64,000 bases of DNA from Enoplolaimus lenunculus (lineage: Eukaryota > Nematoda > Enoplea > Enoplida > Thoracostomopsidae), in assembly GCA_030248215.1 (NCBI GenBank), contig JASANG010003964.1:1-64000 (forward strand), written 5' to 3'. Positions 12,974-26,389 of this stretch are shown piece after piece (within the stretch, counting starts at the first letter, position 1; every line of letters starts with the position of its first letter). The position numbers and the translations under genes are program-made. The notes under the pieces were generated by a model. That model searched no databases, was not told where the DNA came from, and was given only the letters and a program-made list of their open reading frames with translations.

Positions 12974-13942
12974 TATCAAGAGCCGCATTCTCAACTGTAT
13001 ACAGCACCTCACCAGTCACCAATTGGTAATAGTGTTTTCAAAAGAGGTTATGCGATCTGGCGATCTGGTGATCTGACACTTTATACAGAAGTAGGAGGCT
13101 GCAGGCAAAATTCAAGTTAGAAAGCAATGAAATAGTTCAAACATCGTCGTTCACAGTTAAAGTAAACGACTTATTACAAGGCCATTCGTAAGTTCGAAAA
13201 CAAACTTTCCCACAAATGCTATATTTAAACTAAAACGCACACAGTACACAATGTGTCTAAAGTAATTACATCTAAAATCAACTTTTTTATAGTTTATGAC
13301 GCAATCTAAAGCAAACGAACAATTAAAATATCAACTTGTACCCATTCATAGACTATATACGAACGGAAAATAGCAATTTTACAATTTTAGTAATTTTAAT
13401 TTTGTCAAATTTTAGAAGTTCCTCCTCAATCCCACGCAAATTTTAGAGCGTCCGCGGACCCTTTGGATTCGTATTACCGGCGCGGCCGGCGTCTTTCATG
13501 GAAATGCCTATTTAGACATTTTTCTAGCTGCAATGTGAATAAAGTGTCAAATCTGTGGCTTTAACTCTCGGTTTACAAAGTATGCTAGCAAGTTCTCATT
13601 AAGTTTCTTTCTAACTAAAGTACAGACGGAATTCTAGCTTGCAAACGAAGCTTATATTAAAGCAGCTTCCGCACGCAAGGATGATTTTTAAGGAAGTATG
13701 TTAATTTTCTCGCAATCTTCTACGGCTTCATGCCAACTCTTACTTTTCCACCCATATCGAAGAAGTTTTTTTTATATTTTGCCAGAATGACACTTTCTGC
13801 AAGTGTAGTTTGACTGTCAAACTGCGTATTGAAATTTAAGTTTCACTTCATAGCTAATTTATACCGTTATACTGTAATTTGCAATATTTTCGCATATGTT
13901 GTAATAGATGATTACTGATAAACAGATTTTGATACCCATTTG
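12974..13942. other. Intergenic, nothing recognised
   Basis: No paired ends or exons seen; short GC-rich patch near 13450-13495. Confidence 0.3.
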
Positions 13943-14163
13943 GGTCCATGTATAGAACAGGGCCTGATCGTTTTCCGGAGGGGCTATATATAATAGACTC
14001 AGTTTAAGCTTTAGACTAATTTTTTTGCGTAGGCTTAGGCTTAGGCTTAGGCTTAGGAATATGCTTATACTACTGTTCCGACCCTGTTCTATACATTATA
14101 GATGGCCACCGGATATCCGAATATGAAAAAATATCCGATGCCCATCATTACTATACATGGGCC
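13943..14163. mobile_element. TTAGGC-type MITE with a 54-bp element nested near its right end
   Basis: GGTCCATGTATAGAACAGGG and the inverse of GGCCCATGTATAG. Exact 8-bp target duplication CCCATTTG (13935-13942 and 14164-14171). Confidence 0.93.
14097..14150. mobile_element. 54-bp micro-MITE
   Basis: TATAGATGGCCACCGGATAT at left, inverse of TAATGATGGGCATCGGATAT at right, flanked by an exact 8-bp duplication CTATACAT. The element is essentially two ends with an A-rich turn. Confidence 0.85.
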
Positions 14164-14171
14164 CCCATTTG

Positions 14172-16129
14172 GATGGCGAACGGCGATGCCAGGAGAACAA
14201 GTCGAGGTAACGAGTGGCAAATATCTCGTTGCTAAGTTCCGAAGACACAAGGAACGAAACTATTTTTAACAGGCTTTGCATTTGAATAGCTTTCTGAATG
14301 ATCGAGATTTTAGACACTTTTTTTTACATCGGTTCTGGATGCCGCCTAAAACTAATTTATAGAAATAAAATTTTTTTGCGAGTTGCGACGCCATTTAGCA
14401 CTAGACGGCGCTGCGATGCCAGATATAGCTTTATTATACACCGTATGGTTATCATAAAAATTGAAATGGTGCATGAATGTGAAATAAAGCGTCATGTCCT
14501 TATAGCAGAGCTTATTATGCAAACATTGGTTTAAACATCATGCTATACAACCAGGAACAAGGATCGCTGTTCGACGGATGCTCATAAAAAGACTTTTTAA
14601 ACGAGCGAAACTGAAAGTATACCACAAAGGAATCTACTACAATTGGTCGTGCTCGATGATGTCCAAGCCGAAGCAAGCCTATTCCTAAGCATAATCCTAA
14701 ACATAATTCTAAGTCTAAACTCGAGGCATAATGATTGGCGAGAAATTATTGAGTCGATGAGATTTTGGATTACAAGTTGCCGGGCGATGGACTGTCATTA
14801 TATCGCCAAAAGTTGCACAAATTTTTGGCAAAAGATAATTGTAAAAGCAGTTATTCAATTCCGCATTGGGCCTTTTGCTCTGGAGGGCCGTGGTTAGGGG
14901 TTGCTCGCCTACCAAAACCCAAGGCATTAAGCAGCGTTGACTCATGAGAGTTTGCTTGGAAGATTTGAGGTTGACAAACGCCCATCCTCCCAGTTGGTTT
15001 CCAAACTTTTAGAACCAATTTTAAATTCAGTTTTCGTTAGTGTTGGTAGAATCGAAAATCAAAATAATGGTAGACTAAATCCCCCGAATTACGCTTAATA
15101 CACCCGCCTATGCCTTTCAGATTAACAATGCATAGGTTCATATTGTTAATATCTTAAAGCAAGCAATGAGCTAGCCGAATTTTTGTATTCAATTTTGGAT
15201 CCAATAGTGTGTTTAAAATTGATTTTTTTGTTCCATCTCCGGGCCTTTGCTAGGCCAGTCCCTCCCCCGGTGGGTTTGAGGGTCGCAAAGTACGGTCCTG
15301 TTTCTCAGCTCCCAAAGTTTAAATGGCTTCAAAATAAAAACGGACAACTACACCAAATGCGTAACATTTTTCGAATACCTGCTAAGCATACAGAAATCAA
15401 GTGAAAATCTATTGGTTATTTTTACTTTAACCAACACTTTCAACTCAAAACTGGTTGAAAATCAGAGATATATTTTAGAAACGTAGGTAAATGTGAATAA
15501 TAGTGTTTTCGTTTTGTCTTAAGGAAACAAGCGTACAGTTCAAATTTTAATATACTCTATTAAACACCAATTTTGTATGCCCAAAGCAGAAACTGTAGCG
15601 AAACTTGTCTACTGTCTGCCAGAATGTTCTAGACTAATCGCAATTGTAAGCATAATTTTGCATTTAAGCCCTTGAAGCGATCAATATACAAATGTAAACT
15701 TGAGAACGAAACCAAATCTTTTATTGGACGTACGGCGGTATGCGTATATATTTATAATGAAAAATTTACACTGAAAATCATACAATCAATATAGATTCAG
15801 GAAATACTTAATTATGATTTTGTCAGCCTGACTACAGGGTATATATTTTATTGCTTAGTGGATTCATGCGGTGGAAAATGTATCCGCCCACGCAGTGGAA
15901 GTTATGAAGAGGATGCAACGCGAGTTCTGAACGTTGAACGTCTTCATTGCCACATCAATTGCTAAGTACCACTTAAAACTACAAAATTTGTAAACACAAA
16001 AATGCCAGCTTCACTGCTGTAATTCTGGATCTGCCACTGATTGTGTATAACCCTGCCAAAATTCAAAGAGTTCACCTAAACAGTATGCTGTATAGTATCA
16101 TCTGAAACCTTCCACCCGTTACAAATATT
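14172..16129. other. Intergenic, one degenerate MITE fragment
   Basis: CCTAAGCATAATCCTAAAC pieces near 14680-14730. Other frames are unsupported. Confidence 0.35.
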
Positions 16130-16359
16130 GGCCAATGTTACATTTCGGTGCGTAGCAGTAGATTAAGCGTACTTCTAAACCTAATCCTAAGCCTAAGGGG
16201 CGCAAAAATGTGTTTCTATAAGCCTAAGCCTAATCCTAAGCCTAAGCACAAAATGTAATCTAAAGCCTAAGCCTAAGCAAAAAAATGTCATCTAGAATCT
16301 AAACGTACTCTTTTATAGACTCACCAGAAACCTGGACGCCCCTTAAAGTCACATGGGCC
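16130..16359. mobile_element. TTAGGC-type MITE, ACGCCCC right end
   Basis: GGCCAATGTTACATTTCGG at left; ACGCCCCTTAAAGTCACATG and GGCC at right. Flanks CAAATATT and AAAATATT agree at seven of eight bases. Confidence 0.82.
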
Positions 16360-16466
16360 CAAAATATTGATCTGAAATATACCTGATATTTCACAAAATT
16401 GCAATTTTATGTGGTTTAAAAAGATTTATTATGAAATTTATTTCAGGCGTAACGTTAAGCAGCATT

Positions 16467-16660
16467 GGCCCATATAAAGATCAGGGACGGAACGTTTTTT
16501 CTGCCGTACTTCAATAGAGTAAACTTAAGCTTTAGACTATTTTTTGCTTAGGCTTTGCCTTAGGCTTAGGCTTAGGTTTAGGTATAAGCTCATTCCTACA
16601 CGTAGGCTTAGATTTAGCCTTAGTCTTACGAATACGTTTATACTTGTTCTATACATTGCT
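16467..16660. mobile_element. TTAGGC-type MITE, inverted
   Basis: GGCCCATATAAAGATCAGGG, AACGTTTTTTCTGCCG, GCTTAGGCTTAGG repeats, and a TTGTTCTATACATTG end. Confidence 0.8.
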
Positions 16661-18669
16661 GGAGCAATTAAACTAACCTGGTAGCAGAGTCCTGAAACAC
16701 AACTTCGCCTACTTTTTAGCATAACTATTGAAAAACCTAACTAAAGTTTATTATCAGTGGTGTTCGGCAAAAATTTCGCTTTATTGGACTGCCGTTGACG
16801 CAAAAAAATGCAACTAACAAAATTTAATTAATTGGCAAGAAAAATATTGTGACACACACATATAATTTTGATTTCGATTCGAAAATAAGCATCTTATGAA
16901 ATACGGCAAACGAAACGTGCAGAAGTATTAATCTTGTCCATAATACGACTGATTTAAATAATACATATTTCCCACCAAAGAACACGGATGCGTTCAGTTA
17001 CGTGCAGAAAAAGGTGCAACTGCACACTTCGGCGCTTCTGAAAGCAATTTTTTCATGTAAGCCCTTATATTAATACGCTAATGCTTAAAATGGTCTCACA
17101 CTATCTTCTTATTGTATATACATTTTAATATAAACACCCCAACACACTATTATCCAACATCCTCGTGGCGTTTATGCCAAAAGATGTAAAATTATATTGA
17201 AATTTTCTTCACATTTAATTAACTTTAGGTTCTGTACATCGCGACGGAACGGATATTTTGAGCTTCAAAAAAGCCCTGTGAAATATTTAAACTTTATATA
17301 CAACAAAATAACAGCAAAATGCTCACTTTGTTTCTCTCAACGAAATAAAGTTCTATTTTTTTAATTCTACCCAACTGACAATGACCGAACAAAATTGACG
17401 AATTGACCTTAAATTGAAATTTTAAATGAACATCGAATTTAGAAATTATGTAAACAACAAAACGCTAATTTAACGTCTCAAACAGCATCTTTCAAAAACT
17501 GTTTTCTGTAAGCGGAGAAATGTTAAAATGAACCGCTTGCGTATCAAAATGCTATAATATGTGAACGCTTTTAGCGTTTATTAAAACTCTGTATTCTGCA
17601 TCAATACCTACTACTCTGTTATTGTATTTGCCGCTATCTAGTAACTAATCAGAAAACGCACAGCTTTGTCAGATATGATTCCACCTTGGGCAAGTCCAAG
17701 TGGTAATTCCGCTTTGGACTAGCATAATTCGGAATTTCGCAAAAAGACGACTTGGGCTGCGACATGCATATACTACTATACTCCGAGGTAGAAAGCGGTT
17801 TTAACCATTGATTGCAGTAAAAGTACAAAAACCCATAAATTTTTAAATTCATTATTACTTGTATAAATACTCCAGCAGCGCGTGCGTGATGTACACAAGA
17901 TTGCTAATACTTTTCTGTAAACTAAAATTGACGGTAAATTTGTTTCACGTCAGCTGTAGATTTTAAAACGGTACTGCCGGCTAGGGTTTTTGAGCCAACT
18001 TTAAACCGCGAAATATCCTAGTCCTTAATATTTAGGCTTCGTCCTCTTATTGCCTCACCAAAAATATAAAAATCGAAAAACTTTAAATTATTTTGACTTT
18101 GCGTTTTTCCTGCACAAACTGCCTTTATAACGCTCGTAACATCGTATTTTATGTACTGATTTATTGGTATTTGTAACCCTTATATTTGTAAAACGAAACA
18201 TGCATAGAAGATGTTCCGATTACTAATCGTCAACACCTAAGCCTGTGCCTTAATTATCTAAAAATGACTAACGTTCCTGAAACCTAGGCTTATCTACAAA
18301 AGCTGCAATGCCCCACATTAGTATTTTGTGCATCGATCAAGCATTACATTGTTTACAATATTTTCTGAGAACAGAAACATGATTGTATATGTAAATTAAA
18401 ATTTGCATGCAGATTGTTGGGCATTCGTTAACGATTGTGCCACTGATTTAGTGTAGCGAAAAGCTAAATCTAAAGCAAGCGTAGGCCAAGGCTTGCGAGT
18501 TTTTTGGAAGCAAACCGTATCAGAAAGATAGATAAAAGTATCAGCCAAATCGCTGGCTTCGGCTACATTATAGTTGATAATTTAATAAATACAAAAAGTC
18601 CCCCGAATTTATTGGTTAGCACTGTATGCAAAAGTTTTACTTTTTACTCACGAGCCTGCCGTCTCTTCT
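16661..18669. other. Intergenic, nothing certain
   Basis: Only a degenerate CACCTAAGCC patch near 18230-18300. Confidence 0.3.
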
Positions 18670-18907
18670 GAAACCCCCGTAATTTCAATGGACCAAAGCA
18701 GGATGGGAAGCTACTGCCTCACGACTAACATACACTAATCGAAGTTGTTGTTCCCGTATTAGAGCGCCAAAAACACTGTATATACCAAAGTATTACATTA
18801 GAACTTTTAGCTGTTCAAAATAAATATAATGAGCTTCTTAGTGTGGGGGCTTGGGAGGCAGCAGCTTTCCCATACCACTTTGGTCATTTTGAAATTACGG
18901 AGGGTTC
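18670..18907. repeat. Inverted repeat, arms of about 51 bp
   Basis: 18670-18720 (GAAACCCCCGTAATTTCAAT..) pairs with 18855-18907, leaving a 134-bp spacer. Some mismatches. No target duplication identified. Confidence 0.7.
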
Positions 18908-19651
18908 TGCGAACGACAGCCCCCCTTGATTGAAACGTAAAAATGGCCATAGCACTCTACTCTCTATTAATATGGGGGCTTTTTGTGGAAAGAATTGAAC
19001 ATGTACGTGTTCTCCAAATAGTTTGGGGGTGTTAGTCGCAATACTGTTACAAATTGAATAAAATGTCACTCTAAAATATTATACGCTCCACTTCGACGCA
19101 CTACGCAACCATTTATGACGTCATTAATCGGTTCTAGCCCGATCTCTCATATAAATCTACGCTTTTAGTGAACACTGTCTACTAAATTAGTCAATCTAAC
19201 TTGCAGAGTGTATACTGGTTTTGCTAGAAAGAACGTTGTCAAATATACCTGTCGTCTACTTGAGGCGACTAAATATATAATTAATATTGAAATGCACAAT
19301 TATACAAATGTATTTAAAGTACCCAGAGAATCTAGATGTATTTGTTGGCGGAAAACAGCCGGCGTTAGGATAGCACTCCCCAAACAGGTCCGAGGGAGCG
19401 CCTAATAAAACGTATCACAGCTCTATGACTTTGTGGTCCGCATATAATTTTATAGTTTGCCAAGATGGGTCCCATAAGGATCGGGCCCCCACAGATGGGG
19501 TTTGGATGGCATTTCCGCCGGCACTAGAGGCGGAGAATAACTGCTTTCTACTGTGAAAATTTACCCCGGAAAGTAATATTTGCGCTGGATTGTCGTATAT
19601 ATCTAAACTAAAGTTTATTACTGTAAATACTTATGGCCATAAACGGAAACT

Positions 19652-20005
19652 CAGGGCACAACCATAGGAATGCCTCCGGCTTGGGCAGAAAATGGACCTT
19701 CGACTTCGACTCCGGTTGCGTTTATGTCACAGTTTCCGGCAAGTTAGGCAGTGGCATTGTTATAGTTTGCAAGAAATATCTCGTTCGCCGCAGTTAGATG
19801 TATGTATTAGTACAATTTTTAGAGCAAACTGTAGGGAGTTCTTAAAAATAAACGTAAAACTAAACTTTTAGACGACGCTAACAGGTATTTGCTAACATTA
19901 ACAAACTAAACATTGTTTAAACTACCAAGTTTTGCTTCACCTTTTTATCTGACAAGTTTTGTTGACCTTTAGGCTCCATTATTTTGTACCTCCGGTTGCG
20001 CCCTG
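19652..20005. mobile_element. hAT-like element (CAGGGCACAACC ends)
   Basis: CAGGGCACAACC at left, GGTTGCGCCCTG at right. Internal CTCCGGTTGCG copy near 19709. Flanks share GAAAC only with a one-base shift. Confidence 0.55.
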
Positions 20006-20150
20006 AGAAACAAAATATACTGGAACAGTCGTAGAGTCATGTATGAATCAGCATTATTTGCTGTGTAACCTTGTATGTTTGGGGTTCGACGCTTGGTGTA
20101 ATCATACTTTTGACAAAACTAAAGAATAATAGTCGTTTCAACTGCGTATA

Positions 20151-20352
20151 CACTGCAAAAAATGTTGAGTCAAATTCACTCTCTGCGAAATATGCTTTTC
20201 CTGACTACACAAACTGAGTCAAAATTTGACTCCGCCAGAGTCTTGTTCGACTCAATTTAACTCTAGCGGAGTCGAATTTTTAACTCAGTTCGTGTAGTCT
20301 CGAAAACGCCTATTTCCGAGAGTGTCCATTTGACTCACCATTTCTTGCAGTG
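20151..20352. mobile_element. ~200-bp TA-flanked CACTGCAAAAAATG MITE
   Basis: Inverted ends, TA on both sides, nested GAGTCAAAATTTGACTC palindromes as in 31625. Confidence 0.82.
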
Positions 20353-21926
20353 TACGGACGTGACTCAAACAATTTTCTGAAGTGCCGAGCTCAAAATCAG
20401 ACACAGATGTGTTCACAAGTATATATACAGTTCAGATCATCAACTGCATGCATTCGCCACAGTGCCGACGAACTAGTGAAGTATAATCTGCAGTTCGCAA
20501 ATTTCCCACACACAAACAGTATACGCAGTATGCATTTTACGTCTCCAAACTGCACACTAAAAATATATTGCTTTTTCAACAGCGTCAGTTTTGGGTCCCT
20601 CTCTTCTCTATTTTTAAATTGGTACTAAAAGTTTAATTTTATTACCATTTAAATATATATATTTCTGGCTGAAATTTATTCTCAAAATGCAGTAACAAAA
20701 TAGGCGATTGTGTGATGCATACGATGTTTGCATTTAAATGCTCACAATTGACAATAGATCTCTTCCGTTTAATAGTAGCGGATCCAAAATTTTTTGACAA
20801 GGGGATGCAAGAAAGCTCGCGAGTAAAGCGTACGAGAAACCAAATATCATTTTTTGCGTGAATTATTTTGTGATTAAATTTACACTACCCCCAGCGCTTG
20901 TTTTTTGACACTTGTCTTCCGTTCGCATTTTGGTGTGCGGATAGGGTCATTGCCAACGGATGTGATAAAGTTTACTGTTTGCGTCAACAAAATATTTCAT
21001 ATTTGTTCTATTAAATATATCACTTGATTTTAGTATTTCTCGAGCTTAAGAGTATATATGGAGATACGTTTTGACACCTTAACTGTTTTAGTGTAGCGTT
21101 GTTTAAATGACGTATTGGTTTCATTTCATTCGAGCCATTTCAAAGTTTTTAGGTATTTTAGTTTGAACAAACAGACAATTTTGAAATGCTGAATATGTTA
21201 GGTCATTGTAAAATACTGCAACCAGTGTGAAACCAGAGATCAAAAAATTGAATTCGGAACCGAAGGCCAAATTTTGCCGGAGCCACTAATCAACCGAAGC
21301 CGGAGATGAAACAAAATTTTGGTAATGGAACTCATCCTGTATTTGACTATTTTTTGAAATAATGTTCAAAATGTGAAAAATGTTAAAGTTTGACTTCTGA
21401 ATTATCTCGTCTGTTAAAGGATTTAAAACTTCCTCAAACTGTAAACCTGGCTCGTTAAACGAAACAACGGTCATAAAAATAACAAAATTTTTAATACGAA
21501 AATTGACGGAATATTCGGCAAAAGTTTTACCTGAAACAGACCAGGCGACACCCTTCAAGTTGTACCTGCTGCGAACGTAACCTTGTTGTTTGTTAATATT
21601 TTAGTTTAACTTACCTAAAAACCTTAAATGCTGTCGGAAGCAAATGGCCTCTTAGAGTTTGGGGCAAAAGCCTCAATACTCGAAGTAAAAAACGGTATAA
21701 AATAATAAAAATTAATGGAAAAATTTCTACTGTCTATACACTTTCCAGCATTTAGTATACTATAAGCAACTTAGCACAATCTGTGTACTGTATAGAGCGT
21801 CCGAGGAATCCAAGAGTCCACGGAACCTATTTTGAGTCTGAATCAATAAGAGTCTATTTCCTTAATTAAATTCTCTAAAAAGAGACTGATTAATTAGTTC
21901 ATAACTATTAGTTACTTTAGTTGTAT
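20353..21926. other. Intergenic, nothing recognised
   Basis: Frames at 20350-20628 and 21286-21558 show no domain or splice support. Confidence 0.3.
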
Positions 21927-22238
21927 CAAGAGTGGATGATCACTCTTAGACAAGAGTGTGCAACTACTTTGGTTCTGCATGGTAGCAAATGTACCAGCGC
22001 GCGTTCTCTTTTTGCCCGACCCACACTCTGATTTAGGGGTTAGTAACCACTTGAACCGCAGAGTAAACATGGGCTTAAAGAATATAATCGCAGTAACTTG
22101 AGATTAAATTGGAAATGCTATCACAATTTACCCCCCCCCCCCAAATAAGGGAGGTAGGCCGAAAACACAACGTGCGCCGGGTACATTCTTTTGTACATAA
22201 TGTACCCAGTTGCCCACTCTTGTCATTATCCACTCTTG
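21927..22238. mobile_element. Inverted-repeat element (CAAGAGTGGAT ends)
   Basis: CAAGAGTGGATGATCACTCT at left and its inverse at right. Contains a C13 run (about 22130) and GGGTACATTCTTTTGTACA. The core is also present at 46795. Confidence 0.7.
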
Positions 22239-22503
22239 GTTATATACACTGTGTAAGTGATTCCTGGACAAAATTAAGTTCTTAGTGCAATTAATATATT
22301 CGTAGCATCTCAAGTCTCAAATGTGTATTACTAAAATGATAATCTTAAACTAAAGAAAATTGCTGGTTTAAGTTAAGGGTGCGTGTCTAAAATAACTGAA
22401 GTTGGATTGAAAAGTAAATAGCTGCTTGAAACCGAATGGAAAGCTATGTGCCCTCTGAAAAGGCGAAATAAAGTTCCTCTCATCTATTCGGTTCACTACG
22501 GTA

Positions 22504-22946
22504 CTGTAGTGACCAGAATAAGAGGGGGGACTGATATTTATTTGGCGTCTCCAGAGGGTACCCGCTGTTATTCGGTTACGGACTGTTATTTATTTTTAAC
22601 CCGCCCTCCGACGCCCTTCGTTACTGGTATATATCCGGTATTGCAACTATCTGTTGAATGAAACGTTTATCTGTCTTGTTTCAATAGCTTGAGCGATACT
22701 GCAAGGTTAGATTTAAGAATGTACTTTCAAAACTAATTATGCTTTAAAGTTTCGAACTCAACTTTACTTGGTCCTAGAGTCTTTTATATGCACTACAAAA
22801 GAGATAATTCACATTTATGGACTCTAATTATGGTTTAGAGAATCTATCCGCTTACGGACTCTTATTAGGGATACCGACTCCTATTGATTGGGACTCAAAA
22901 TGGGGACCCCTCTTATTACCACCACCTCTCGTTCAGGTCACTATGG
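22504..22946. mobile_element. TA-flanked AGAGTCC element, full copy
   Basis: CTGTAGTGACCAGAATAAGA at left and inverse at right with TA flanks; same interior as 55398. Confidence 0.78.
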
Positions 22947-23389
22947 TACGCTAAATTATAAACTATAAGCCCAGACGTGACAGTCGCTTCGGCCAGATCG
23001 TCAAGTCGTGTAAAAAATAGGCTAAAGTTTTGCGAAATTGTTTGTCTGATCCTAAGAGTAAGTTTTTGCCTAAATCATTCAAATCAAAGCCTAAGCGTAA
23101 AGCACTAAAATCCTAAATGTGTACGAAAGTGTACAAATGCCTAGCGTCACGCTATTACACTGCACTAACTTCCGAAACAGCATTGTTGGCTATTGTGTAA
23201 CAAGATCCGTTGTTAAATGAGGTGATAAAATTAAGCTCGAGAACAGTACGTACGTGCCCTTGTGAATATTTAAACAGCATACATATTGTTCAATGTTTAT
23301 GGTCAATAAAAATTTATATGAACGAGATTTTAGTACCTTTTCGGATATTAACTTTGTACCATTGCAAAAAATCCTACTTAAACTATGCA

Positions 23390-23774
23390 CTGTAGTGACA
23401 CAAATAAGAGAGTGGGAACTGATATTTATTTTGTCTCCCCAGACGGAAACCAATGTTGCTCGGTTATGGATAGACTTCTGTTCATTTTAATTCATTCTAT
23501 GTTAGTTGAACCTAACAACCTTTTACATAAAATTGTTTTGAGCAGGACTTGCAGAGTAGTTTTTTCTTCAGTGTCAATGTCTGCTAATTTTATCTGGATT
23601 TATTAAAGCTCACGCGGTTTGCCTGAGTAATTGTTACGTACATATTTGAGCAGTGTCTAGACGATTCTTCCACCATAGTTATCTTTCATGGAGTCTAATT
23701 ATATTTCTTGTTGTGTGAGATTCAAAATGGAACCCCTCTTGTTACTCCTCTCTTATTCGGAACAATACGGCACA
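23390..23774. mobile_element. Diverged copy of the AGAGTCC element
   Basis: CTGTAGTGACACAAATAAGAG start; right part TCTTATTCGGAACAATACGG. Confidence 0.6.
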
Positions 23775-23822
23775 CACGTGTGACGCGAGTTCTCATACGT
23801 TGACGCTTTAAAAGTTCAATTA

Positions 23823-24060
23823 CTGTATTGACCCGAATAAAGAGGGAGGTAATAAGTGGGGGAGTCCCCATTTTGAGTCCCGATCAATAGGAGTCTGTAT
23901 CCCTAAAAAATACGTGAGTGGATAGAGTCCCTAAACCCTAATTAGAGTCCATAAATGACAATTATTTATAATTGTAGCTCATAAGTGGCTTCTGGACCAA
24001 ATAAAGTTGAGTTCAAAACTTAAAGCGAACTTAAATTTTGCAAATAAAACAATCCAAAGT
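23823..24060. mobile_element. Half copy of the AGAGTCC element
   Basis: CTGTATTGACCCGAATAAAG then GAGTCCC/AGAGTCC repeats; breaks off as at 51240. Confidence 0.65.
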
Positions 24061-24467
24061 ATACCTTGCATTATCGTTCTAGTTTTTGAAGCAAGGCAAA
24101 AAACGTTCAACCCCTTCTCACTTTGCAAGTCACTCCATCGCTCGCCGAGCGGTCATGGGGTGGAAACTTGTGTAGCATTCATAATTTTTTACGAACTTTT
24201 ATTGAATGTATTCATCTGGTCACGGACATATTGCTTCTGGTCTCCAACAAGTATACTTTAAAAATTTTTTGTTATGTTTTTCTAAAAATTTGGAATATAG
24301 CGGCTAATTGTAGATCAGTGAATAAGCACAAGTAGAAAAGAATGTGATTATTTACTGGCTTACATTTCATCTCAATCGCTGTATAAATTGGTCTAATTTC
24401 ATTCATTAATACATTTAAAACTCATTCCAAATTTGATGCTCGTAAAGCAGTGCTCTGTTGAGACTCT

Positions 24468-24688
24468 GGCCAATGTCAAGAACAGGGGCGGAACAGTATT
24501 ATAAGCATATTCCTAAACCTAAGCCTAAGCGTAACCGTAAGCCTAAGCGTAACCGTAAGCCTAAGCGTAAGAATGAGCATATTCCTAAGCCTAAGCTTAA
24601 GCCAATCAAAAAATTTAGTCTAAAGCTTAGCTTACTCTTTTCTATAGTCGCGCAGAAAAACGTTCCGCTCATGATCTTTACATGGCCC
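24468..24688. mobile_element. TTAGGC-type MITE with exact 8-bp duplication
   Basis: GGCCAATGTCAAGAACAGGG to ATCTTTACATGGCCC. GAGACTCT on both sides (24460-24467 and 24689-24696). Interior GTAACCGTAAGCCTAAGC doubled. Confidence 0.95.
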
Positions 24689-26389
24689 GAGACTCTTTAG
24701 TCTTAACAAAAGGGCACACCTTCCCCAGCCGGTACCATTAAACATTAAGTTATGCGACGTTCCCAAATATTCTTAAGGTTAGGCCCAAACGTTACATTTT
24801 AATAACAACGTAAATGAATTTTTATCGTTCTGTTTACGTTCGGTTTGAGAAACCACTAATATTTGACGGTGCACCTGTTAGCTTGAAAAAAATACGAGTT
24901 CGTCGTACTAAAATTCAACATTTACCAAGTTTTGTGGGTGCTATACCAATAGTAATTATTGCAAAAAACTTATAAATTTACCAAGCCAAATCGCTATTTT
25001 AGGCTCAAATTGCTGACTGCAGCATATCAGAAGATATTCGCTATTCACTGAGCGAAATACACTGAGGTTTAATTGGCTAAACTGAGAAATTCAGGTGAAT
25101 TTGATTTTTGTTTTCAGACTTGCAAACCGAATTTATAAACTCGTATACTATTATTATATAACTTCTTCGATGGGAAAACGAAAAAAATAGTTATAAATTT
25201 AAATATAATATGAATGCTTAAATTATAATTGATTTGCTATTTTCGAAATCAAAATAATGGTTACAGCCAATGCTTCGTACAGTATTTTAGCCACACCCGT
25301 CCCTGTGTTGTTAGGAGTATTTTTGCTTGTATGCTCAATTGATATGTCAAGTTCTATCAAATGGCTGTAAGTTGTGTAATTGTATCAAAAGTAACTTATG
25401 CATACTTGAACATACTGCGTGCAACCGGAGGTCCAGAACACTTACAGGAGTTGCGCCGATCGGAAAGTTTGTAATTTTTGAGGCAAATTCCATGAATTAA
25501 TTGTCGGTTTTCTTATGTCAAAACCAAATTTTTGGCAACACAACAGATGTTTGCTAAAATTAACAAATTCAGCATTATTTTCGCTGCATGCACTGTTAAT
25601 ACTGTATGCTTCTGATAGCATCTATCGTTACCCCCTAGAAACAGATGGAGTGAGTCGAAAACGCGACGCGCGCAGGAAATAATATTTTTTACCGCGCCAA
25701 TTTAGAGCATTTGCATTTTTGGTTGCAGAACGATCACCGAAATTAAGTACCTGCCTGCGCAATGTGAAAATCGAAATAGATTGAAATCAAATTATTAAAA
25801 CCGCAGGATAGCTTTTAAAACATGACATCTGAATATACAATGTGGGATCAACACGAAGCCAAATTTAGCCCGAGAATGTTTTGGCGTTAGAAATGAACAA
25901 AACAATTCAAAAAACCGCAATTTTGATGCAAAATATCTCGTCGATAACAGAAATTTCTCGAGGTTTGAAGCTTAATTAATTTTTGACTACAGTGTCGCAG
26001 ATAACAAACCAATTTACAAGCCTAAATAACCAAAGAATATGTTATCAAGAAGTCTGTTTTTGAGCATTTAGCTAAAAATCAAATTTTGAGCGTTCTCAAA
26101 TCATTCGTGCATGGAACAAATATTTAAAATGAAGTACAGAAGTGAAATTAAATTTTGCGGTTTATTTTTGGCAAATTTATGACATCAATAAATTCTTTGT
26201 CGAAAAAATCAGGTTTTTTGCATGGATTGTTGAAAAGAACATTTTTTATGTAGAAAAGTAATTTGTCAATATTTTATGCTGTTCTTGATATATATACTGT
26301 TGCATGCACCCAGTATACCGCAGTGTACTATCAGTCGTAGTGGGACTAGATGTATTGAGTGAAGCTCGAACACACTTAAACAATTAAGA
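24689..26389. other. Intergenic, AT-rich
   Basis: A GGAAATAATATTTTTTACC piece near 25680 resembles other repeats. No exon supported. Confidence 0.3.
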
